From the NCBI GenBank assembly GCA_021781255.1, contig JAJXXG010000005.1, positions 1 through 8,206 on the forward strand: 8,206 nt of DNA, written 5' to 3'. The notes under the pieces are model-generated. The model did not search any database, had not been told where the DNA came from, and was given only the letters and a program-made list of their open reading frames with translations. The DNA is from Acidobacteriota bacterium. GTDB lineage: Bacteria > Acidobacteriota > Terriglobia > Terriglobales > Acidobacteriaceae. Below are positions 1 through 6,039 of the stretch, piece by piece. A program made the position numbers and the translations under genes. How positions within the stretch are numbered: the first letter of the stretch is position 1; each line of letters opens with the position of its first letter.

Positions 1-1
1 C

Positions 2-61
2 TATAAAGCCCTACTCCACCAATATCGACAAATCGCCGCGACCTTACTCTTCATCCCATAA
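2..61 (+). CDS. Possible C-terminal end of a gene entering from the left
   Basis: One frame is open from the window edge to TAA at 59-61 and reads YKALLHQYRQIAATLLFIP. The main support is position: the stop is followed after about 55 nt by a strong rho-independent terminator on the same strand (118-145), so some + strand gene should end here. Nineteen residues are too few to name a family. Another frame stays open to about 130 but would run into the terminator stem, so it is less likely. Confidence 0.3.
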   Translation, partial: YKALLHQYRQIAATLLFIP

Positions 62-70
62 ACCGACAGC

Positions 71-103
71 AAAAAACAAACCCCACCAAAAAATGATGGG
101 GTT
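71..103 (-). terminator. Hairpin with T-run on the minus strand
   Basis: AACCCCACC (79-87) pairs with GATGGGGTT (95-103), 8 of 9 positions, with a 7-nt loop. Read on the minus strand the stem is followed by TGTTTTTT (complement of 71-78), the form of an intrinsic terminator. No minus-strand gene ends just to its right in this window, so it may instead stop antisense transcription, or act as an extra stem for the + strand transcript. Confidence 0.4.
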
Positions 104-117
104 CGTCAGCAGTCTGA

Positions 118-145
118 AAGCCATGCCTTAGGGCATGGCTTTTTT
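118..145 (+). terminator. Rho-independent terminator
   Basis: A perfect 10-bp stem, AAGCCATGCC (118-127) with GGCATGGCTT (132-141), closes a TTAG loop. The T-run of the second arm continues to 145. It most likely ends the transcript of the gene entering from the left edge. Confidence 0.8.
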
Positions 146-227
146 GCGTTTGAGAATCAATTTCTTTCATGATGGCGCGCTCATGCCGGCTTGATTGGCT
201 CGTGGCTCGGCACAGCGTGCGCGACCC

Positions 228-233
228 TATAAT
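228..233 (+). promoter_or_regulatory. Possible -10 element upstream of efpL
   Basis: A perfect TATAAT lies about 70 nt before the GTG start of the EF-P-like gene. No convincing -35 hexamer sits 16-18 nt upstream. The box is overlapped by a short dyad, GACCCT (223-228) and AGGGTC (239-244), which could be an operator or chance. Confidence 0.35.
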
Positions 234-290
234 TAACAAGGGTCCGAACGGCATTCTTACGCTGCTCTTCGGACTCCAACTTTCGTTTTT

Positions 291-296
291 TGAGGA
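291..296 (+). promoter_or_regulatory. Ribosome binding site that fixes the efpL start
   Basis: TGAGGA lies 5 nt before the GTG at 302-304. The alternative TTG start at 290 would overlap this motif and has no Shine-Dalgarno of its own. GTG 302 is therefore preferred. Confidence 0.7.
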
Positions 297-301
297 AATT
301 T

Positions 302-874
302 GTGGCCGCACTGATTGAAGCCATCGCCGTGAAGCGCAAAATGTACTTTGAGTTTGAGAACACCCCCTACTACTGCATGGACGTAGAGGTTTCAACCCCC
401 ACGGCACGCGGCGGCCAAACGCTGGTTCGGCTTAAAATGCGCAACCTGCTGACGCGTGCAGTATTTGATAAGACTTTCAAGGCCGGGGACCGCTTCAAGG
501 AGCCGGACCTGGAGACAGTGGAGGCGTCGTATCTTTACAGCGATGGGGACGGGTCTTACTTTCTCGACCAGGAAAGTTTTGAGACGCACACGCTGTCAAC
601 CCAGATGATGGGAGACGTATTGGAATTTCTGGTTGAAGGGGCTGTAATTCGATTGCATAAATTCAACGGGAACCCGATCGGCTTAGAGTTGCCTGAAAAG
701 GTTGAACTGACCGTGGTTTACACCGAACCGGGCGCGCGTGGCGACACCAGCGGCAATGTGACCAAGCTTGCCCGGCTTGAGACTGGTCTTGAGATCAAAG
801 CTCCGCTCTACATCCAGGAAGGTGAAAAAGTGAAGGTGTATACGGAGACGCGCGAATTTGCGGGGCGCGCGTGA
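302..874 (+). CDS. efpL: Elongation factor P family protein, EfpL/YeiP-like
   Basis: EF-P family proteins bind between the ribosomal P and E sites and rescue ribosomes stalled on consecutive prolines. From the GTG start the protein has 190 residues, as in E. coli YeiP/EfpL. The KOW-like domain I carries the loop S-T-P-T-A-R-G-G, with Arg about residue 36. This matches the SPTARG loop of YeiP/EfpL as I recall it, not the PGKG loop of lysine-modified EF-P. OB-type domains II and III follow; the end (LETGLEIKAPLYIQEGEKV) fits the EF-P C-terminal signature and the GRA tail resembles YeiP. No modification enzyme (epmA/B, earP) is nearby, which agrees with an unmodified arginine tip. A longer TTG start at 290 (194 aa) is possible. 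The gene converges on glmS with a 26-nt gap and no visible terminator between them. Family is very likely; the EfpL subtype is inference from the loop. Confidence 0.88.
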   Translation: MAALIEAIAVKRKMYFEFENTPYYCMDVEVSTPTARGGQTLVRLKMRNLLTRAVFDKTFKAGDRFKEPDLETVEASYLYSDGDGSYFLDQESFETHTLSTQMMGDVLEFLVEGAVIRLHKFNGNPIGLELPEKVELTVVYTEPGARGDTSGNVTKLARLETGLEIKAPLYIQEGEKVKVYTETREFAGRA

Positions 875-900
875 CCGCTATGCAATTTAATCCTGAGTGC

Positions 901-2778
<1,878 letters not shown>

Positions 2779-2784
2779 GGGATG

Positions 2785-2813
2785 ATTTTACAGGGGCAGG
2801 TGTCAGTGGTCAG
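2785..2813 (-). promoter_or_regulatory. Possible glmS promoter
   Basis: On the minus strand CTGACC (complement of 2808-2813) and TAAAAT (complement of 2785-2790) are separated by 17 nt. The -10 ends 6 nt before the glmS ATG, so transcription from here would give a nearly leaderless mRNA, in keeping with the missing Shine-Dalgarno. The -35 overlaps the last codons of the upstream gene. Both boxes are imperfect, and readthrough from that gene is the alternative. Confidence 0.3.
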
Positions 2814-3250
2814 TCATCGTCGTGGATGCAGCGGGGGCAGGCATCGGAGTAAGGGCAATCGTCGCATATTTCGTCATCGTCGCAGACGTAATTGCCGGGA
2901 GCGAGATCGTGGCCCTGGGAATCCTGCTCAGCGGACTGGACCGAGTCAGGTGCGTAGAAATACTTCTTGCGATCGATGAACTGCGCCGCGATCTGCAGTG
3001 CGTAGAGAAGACTGGCGGCTTTCTTCAGGTCGAGGCGGCCGTTGATGATGGCATCGGAGATGCGGGCGACGGAGAGTTGAATGGCAGCGGGATCTTCGGG
3101 CGTGGGCAGTTGCAGGGGTCCGTAGTTTGCAGTGGGCTCGGCGCCGAGCGAGTGGACCTTGGAGTGGTAATAACAGAAATGGCCGCCCTTGAGGGCAGGA
3201 GATTCGCAGCGGAGCCCGTTGGTTTTGATGTGCCGGCATGTCATATACAT
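2810..3250 (-). CDS. Small protein with two putative Cys/His metal-binding sites
   Basis: The protein has 146 residues and unknown function. The N-terminus has C5-x9-C15-x10-C26-x2-H29, set in a C..IKTNG.RC....L.GG.FC..H pattern. This resembles small zinc-finger modules of the CxxxTKxGxxC...CxxH type. A helical middle section (about 52-97: ARISDAIINGRLDLKKAASLLYALQIAA) could mediate binding or dimerization. The acidic tail has C123, then C129-x2-C132-x5-C138-x2-C141, ending in DDD, a second plausible metal site. The start is well supported: GGAGGG lies 6 nt before the ATG at 3248-3250. I recall similar proteins as common in Acidobacteriota, but the name and role are not established here. It lies 31 nt upstream of glmS on the same strand, so the two may be co-transcribed. 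A nucleic-acid-binding role is only a guess. Confidence 0.85.
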   Translation of the reverse strand: MYMTCRHIKTNGLRCESPALKGGHFCYYHSKVHSLGAEPTANYGPLQLPTPEDPAAIQLSVARISDAIINGRLDLKKAASLLYALQIAAQFIDRKKYFYAPDSVQSAEQDSQGHDLAPGNYVCDDDEICDDCPYSDACPRCIHDDD

Positions 3251-3606
3251 GGTGTACCCTCCCCCCTACCTTTTTTGGCTAAAGTCTTTATTTCAGGCGG
3301 TTTAGCCTTTGATGGGTATTGATTAAGCCGTTTAGAATCAAACTGTTAGATCGCAAAGTCGTCAAAATTAAGCGGTTACGCCACCTGACGGGCCAGAGAA
3401 GATCCCAGCCTCAAAGGGCGAGTCCTGGGCACGCGGGTGTCTCCCCCCCGCGAAGAAGGCCTTGTTGATTGCGTATGGAGTGAGTATGCGCCAGAAGCCC
3501 AAATTTATATGCAAGGCTGGAGAAAGAAAATATTCGCAGGTGAATCCGATCCTTAAGTAATCGCAGCGCCGCGAGGGATGAAGCACGCTGCAAGAAAATA
3601 CCTACA
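3251..3606. other. Intergenic stretch without a credible gene
   Basis: No reading frame here looks like a protein. The stretch holds dyads that may belong to the promoter region of the minus-strand gene ending at 2810: GGCTAAA (3277-3283) with TTTAGCC (3301-3307), and TTGATT (3319-3324) with AATCAA (3336-3341). It also holds a GC-rich hairpin, CGCGGG and CCCGCG, around 3432-3453. Related short motifs (GCGGTTTA, GCCGTTTA, GCGGTTAC) recur between 3297 and 3376. No clear -35/-10 pair was found. Confidence 0.4.
3257..3262 (-). promoter_or_regulatory. Strong ribosome binding site of the two-metal-site protein
   Basis: The minus strand reads GGGGGGAGGG before the ATG at 3250. The GGAGGG core leaves a 6-nt spacer. 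This decides the first of two in-frame ATGs (codons 1 and 3). Confidence 0.75.
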
Positions 3607-3696
3607 GCCTGTTTCAAAAATGGTGGCGAGAGAGGGAAGAAACCATCCCTCGGCGGCTAAATCCGTGCCCTTTCAAAGCCCATTTTTGAAACAAGC
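3607..3696. mobile_element. Short MITE-like element with terminal inverted repeats
   Basis: A perfect 14-bp inverted repeat, TGTTTCAAAAATGG (3610-3623) and CCATTTTTGAAACA (3680-3693), extends to 17 bp with one mismatch (3607-3623, 3680-3696). The 56-bp interior contains 18 nt (3644-3661, starting CATCCCTCGG) identical to 5708-5725, and GTGCCCTTTCAAA as at 5766-5778. There is no coding capacity and no clear target duplication. It looks like an internally deleted relative of the 5544-5856 element: both ends share AGCCTGTTT. Confidence 0.55.
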
Positions 3697-3772
3697 TCCA
3701 GGAAAAAAGAAACCACAGGCCATCCATCATCCGTTCCGACGCCGGAACAACCTCCTGAAAGATCACAGGTAT

Positions 3773-3824
3773 CCCACCCCAGGCGCAAAAGCAAAGACGC
3801 GCCCAGGATGGGGTACACCTTTTT
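3773..3824. repeat. Imperfect GC-rich hairpin
   Basis: Arm 3773-3786 (CCCACCCCAGGCGC) pairs with 3799-3812 (GCGCCCAGGATGGG) at 11 of 14 positions. On the + strand TTTTT follows at 3820-3824, but no + strand gene precedes it. On the minus strand it lies in the 3' region of the secreted-protein gene without a T-run. It may be a dispersed intergenic repeat or serve in 3' end formation. Confidence 0.4.
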
Positions 3825-3842
3825 ATGCGAGGCCCGATCAGG

Positions 3843-3866
3843 CTCGTTCGATCTGACTAGAACGAG
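3843..3866 (-). other. Stem-loop spanning the stop codon of the secreted-protein gene
   Basis: CTCGTTC (3843-3849) and GAACGAG (3860-3866) form a perfect 7-bp stem with a 10-nt loop that contains the TAG stop (complement of 3857-3859). No T-run follows on the minus strand. It may slow transcription or protect the mRNA end, or be chance. Confidence 0.35.
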
Positions 3867-4663
3867 AAGTTATTTACGAGACGGACGCTTTCGACGGTTA
3901 CTGAGCCGAGACCGAATGCCGACGCACCCACGGCATACGCCGTGCCGCTCGTGTTTGCAGACGAATCCACGGCCGCTTGGATGGACACGGTGTAAGTGCC
4001 AACACCCACGTTGGGAAAGATGAAACCGAAGGTGTGTACCGTTGCCGTTTGGAGAATCAACTGGGTCGTCAGGTCAAAGCTGCACGTGCCCCCAGTTGAC
4101 ACCGTGCAACCGCTGAGCGTTTGACTGAGCGTTTGAATCCGCGAGTCCAGCACAACGCCCCAGCCACTGTTGCTGCTGTTGGTGCCGGGGACCGATGCGC
4201 AGCCGAAAATGTTGTCGTTGCAGGCCGCGATCGGAAACGCAACAATCATGTTGCCGCTTTGATCGTACAAAACTGCACGCAGATACACGCCGCCCATGGC
4301 AACTGCCGTGGATGTGGAGCCGGTGCCGCCCGAAGTGTGGGTCTTCACCGCAGTATTCGTGTAGAGCCCCGTGGCCAGTGAAGGCGTAACAAACAGCGAT
4401 TCACTGTTCGAGATCTTGATGGTTGTCGACATAATCGGGATAAAACTATCGGGGGTCGACGTAATTTGCGCGCCGGTAAACAAGTCATTGCATGCGGGCG
4501 CGGCCGGGACTCCCGTATCTGTATAGCTGCCCGATGTTGAATAGGTGCACCAGACCGCTGTGCTGATCGCCGCAGTCGCTTTGGAACTGGCCGTGCCGTT
4601 TTGCGCAAATGCACCGGCGGTGGAGAAAACCAAGACTGCTGCTAGACAAGCGAACTTTGACAT
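3857..4663 (-). CDS. Secreted Ser/Thr/Gly-rich protein of unknown function
   Basis: The protein has 268 residues with a clear Sec signal peptide: basic K3, hydrophobic LAAVLVFSTAGAFA, and a likely cut after Ala20 (AFA before Q21). The mature part is rich in Ser, Thr, Gly, Ala and Val, with alternating patterns that suggest beta strands. It has six cysteines (39, 58, 148, 155, 186, 194), enough for three disulfides in the periplasm or outside the cell. The last strand, SVTVESVRLVNNFSF, alternates hydrophobic residues and ends in Phe, which recalls the terminal signal of outer-membrane beta proteins. No known domain or catalytic motif was recognised. AGGAGG (complement of 4669-4674) lies 5 nt before the ATG, so the start is firm. 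It diverges from the Flp pilin gene; whether the two are related in function is not shown. Confidence 0.85.
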   Translation of the reverse strand: MSKFACLAAVLVFSTAGAFAQNGTASSKATAAISTAVWCTYSTSGSYTDTGVPAAPACNDLFTGAQITSTPDSFIPIMSTTIKISNSESLFVTPSLATGLYTNTAVKTHTSGGTGSTSTAVAMGGVYLRAVLYDQSGNMIVAFPIAACNDNIFGCASVPGTNSSNSGWGVVLDSRIQTLSQTLSGCTVSTGGTCSFDLTTQLILQTATVHTFGFIFPNVGVGTYTVSIQAAVDSSANTSGTAYAVGASAFGLGSVTVESVRLVNNFSF

Positions 4664-4674
4664 ACATTCCTCCT

Positions 4675-5156
4675 CGCCCCAATTGGGGGGATTTTATGGT
4701 GCGGTTAGAATGAGTCGGGAATTACACACTACGACGGGCTGTGCTTCCCGGCGGATCATTCGGTTTTGTCAGAGTGAATCCCAGACTTTCGGTCTATAGA
4801 CGTCCCTCCAGGCTTCAATCGCTTCAGCCATCAACCATGGCAACGGGAAGGGAACAGATTGTTTGCAGGTGCTTGCGAACGAGAGTCAAAGACGCTTAAT
4901 GACTTGCTGGGTTAGGTTGCCAAAACCATTTGGACCCTAGGGAACTCATCCTAACCACCGCTGTGGGGAGCACACTTGTGTTCGATGCACAGCGGTTAGG
5001 CGTCAGTCCTAATCTGACTGCTCATTCTTGGCTGCATTATATGCATGAAAACGGCCTAAAGTATATCAAACGAAAGTAATCTTGCGCTCTGATTACTTTA
5101 GGGGCCAAATAAAACTGGGCTTATTCCCTGTACGGAAGCAGTGAGAAATCGCGAAG
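4675..5156. promoter_or_regulatory. Dyad-rich divergent intergenic region between the secreted protein and Flp pilin
   Basis: This AT-richer stretch has no credible gene. It must carry the promoters of both flanking genes. GGTTAG half-sites occur at 4703-4708, 4910-4915 and 4994-4999, and inverted at 4951-4956. Dyads include CTAACCaccGCTGTG (4951-4965) with CACAGCGGTTAG (4988-4999), CACACTTGTG (4971-4980), GTCAG/CTGAC (5002-5018), TGCAT-TAT-ATGCA (5033-5045), and two overlapping stems between 5055 and 5102. A weak -35/-10 (CTGACT 5014, TATATG 5038) is possible. No exact sigma-54 site was found. Confidence 0.5.
5055..5102 (+). promoter_or_regulatory. Two mutually exclusive hairpins ahead of the pilin gene
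   Basis: AAAGTAATC (5073-5081) pairs perfectly with GATTACTTT (5091-5099). CCTAAAGTA (5055-5063) pairs perfectly with TACTTTAGG (5094-5102). Both use the same right arm, so only one can form in RNA. As DNA the three AAAGTA half-sites (two direct, one inverted) could instead be an operator. The pilin ATG is 54 nt downstream. Confidence 0.45.
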
Positions 5157-5393
5157 ATGAGAAGCACACTTTTGAAGTTCCTGGCGAGATTGCCCGGTGT
5201 GAAGAGAGGCGAAGAGGGGCAGGATCTGGTCGAGTATGCATTGCTGTGTACCCTGGTCTCTCTTGCGGTCATCGTGTCCATGCCGGGTATCGCGTCAGGG
5301 GTGAGCAGAGTATTCACCAACGCCAGGAGTACGCTTTCGCCTCGGTCGACCAATACCGGATCGCACGATGGCTCCGATGGCGTATGGCGCTAG
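5157..5393 (+). CDS. Flp/Fap-type (class IVb) pilin precursor
   Basis: This is a 78-residue Flp-family prepilin, the major subunit of tight-adherence (Tad) pili. The 21-residue leader is basic (R2, K7, R11, K16, R17) and ends EEG. Cleavage by a TadV/CpaA-type prepilin peptidase after Gly21 would give QDLVEYALL, with Glu+5 and Tyr+6 as in Flp pilins. The hydrophobic helix LVEYALLCTLVSLAVIVSM (24-42) anchors the subunit in the membrane and forms the pilus core. The tail (FTNARSTLSPRSTNTG...) is polar and ends DGVWR. The stop TAG (5391-5393) lies in the terminal repeat of a MITE-like element, so the original C-terminus may have differed. The Shine-Dalgarno is weak (GAAG just before ATG). No tad assembly genes lie in the window, so the pilin is an orphan here. 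Confidence 0.85.
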   Translation: MRSTLLKFLARLPGVKRGEEGQDLVEYALLCTLVSLAVIVSMPGIASGVSRVFTNARSTLSPRSTNTGSHDGSDGVWR

Positions 5394-5532
5394 TGTGGTG
5401 TCTCAGAAGCTTGTTGCAAAATTCGAAGGCCCCAAATGCAGGTCCTTCGACTCCGTTTGGCGCACAAAACGCGCCAAACTTCGCTCAGGATGACAGCGCA
5501 TTTATGATGCGAACTTCAGAAGCAGGACACTA
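5391..5532. mobile_element. MITE-like element, copy A (TA-flanked, CTAGTGT ends)
   Basis: The left end (from 5390) reads CTAGTGTGGTGTCTCAGAAG. The right end, as reverse complement of 5514-5533, reads CTAGTGTCCTGCTTCTGAAG; 14-15 of 20 positions match. Both ends sit at TA within CTAG, a target preference known for IS630/Tc1-mariner elements. The centre has a perfect 9-bp hairpin, GTTTGGCGC (5455-5463) and GCGCCAAAC (5471-5479). Homology with 7486-7614 covers most of the length, strongest from CCTTCG to GACACTAG. There is no coding capacity. It is likely a non-autonomous element moved by a transposase encoded elsewhere. Confidence 0.65.
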
Positions 5533-5650
5533 GAACCAGCCTTAGAGCCTGTTTATGATCTCATTTAGAAGGCATTCTTACGCCCGCTAAAGCGGGCTAC
5601 ACACTGAATAACACGACTTTTCCCAGGCTTGCCAGTCTGGGGCTACCGTC

Positions 5651-5672
5651 CAGGGTCCGCCTTCGGCGGACT
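5651..5672. repeat. Hairpin direct repeat, copy 1
   Basis: A 22-nt unit beginning CAGGGTCCGCC and ending GGCGGACT is identical to 5799-5820. It contains a 7-bp stem, GTCCGCC/GGCGGAC, with a TTC loop. Confidence 0.8.
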
Positions 5673-5798
5673 CAGATTGCTGACAAAGTTCAGCAGGAGT
5701 CGAAATACATCCCTCGGCGGCTAAAGCCGCGCTCATTTTGCGAGGTTTGCGGCACGAGTAAACTCGTGCCCTTTCAAAACACCGGGTTTTTCAACGAC

Positions 5799-5820
5799 CA
5801 GGGTCCGCCTTCGGCGGACT
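5799..5820. repeat. Hairpin direct repeat, copy 2
   Basis: Identical to 5651-5672, same orientation, 148 nt further on, and inside the same inverted-repeat-bounded element. Confidence 0.8.
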
Positions 5821-5856
5821 AAGTCTTCACGCAACGGGAGATTGTAAACAGGCTCT

Positions 5857-6039
5857 CAGGGGACTGAAGGCCCCTGCTCGCTCCGATCGGCGACGGCGGC
5901 GATTCGACGAAAGTGCGGGCTACCACAGGTTCCCTTCGGCTGCGCCATCGGCGGGCTGCAGCATGAGACGCTAACATTGATTTGCGGCCAAGGAACTGGG
6001 ATCGCGAACTGGAATTAGATACTGGGATAGGAGATTGCG
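5857..6039. other. Leader region of the ferredoxin-methyltransferase gene
   Basis: No gene is seen. A hairpin CAGGGG (5857-5862) and CCCCTG (5871-5876) directly abuts the MITE-like element. Three ACTGG units begin at 5995, 6008 and 6021, exactly 13 nt apart, ending at the ribosome binding site AGGAG (6029-6033). No convincing -35/-10 pair was found. Confidence 0.4.

Larger units (their letters stand above)
5544..5856. mobile_element. MITE-like palindrome-array element bounded by inverted repeats
   Basis: AGAGCCTGTTTA (5544-5555) and TAAACAGGCTCT (5845-5856) are perfect 12-bp terminal inverted repeats; the match extends to 17 of 19. If the ends are taken as GAGCC/GGCTC, the flanks are TTA and TCA, both TNA, though not identical. 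The interior (about 290 bp) has no gene but several perfect palindromes with an AA centre: GCCCGCT-AA-AGCGGGC (5582-5597), GCGGCT-AA-AGCCGC (5717-5730) and GGCACGAGT-AA-ACTCGTGCC (5751-5770). It also carries a direct repeat of a GTCCGCC-TTC-GGCGGAC hairpin. GAGCCTGTTT ends recall some IS5-family elements, from memory. Confidence 0.6.

Noticed and set aside
2779..2809. glmS ribozyme/riboswitch upstream of glmS
   Set aside because: Only 31 nt separate glmS from the upstream gene and none of the ribozyme core is visible.
3368..3856. Several short reading frames on both strands (72, 68 and 92 codons)
   Set aside because: They overlap inverted repeats, have odd composition, no ribosome binding site and no family resemblance; the 92-codon frame runs through the repeat element at 3607-3696.
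5544..5856. CRISPR array
   Set aside because: The repeated hairpins are only two identical units 148 nt apart with unrelated palindromes between; there is no regular repeat-spacer pattern and no cas gene.
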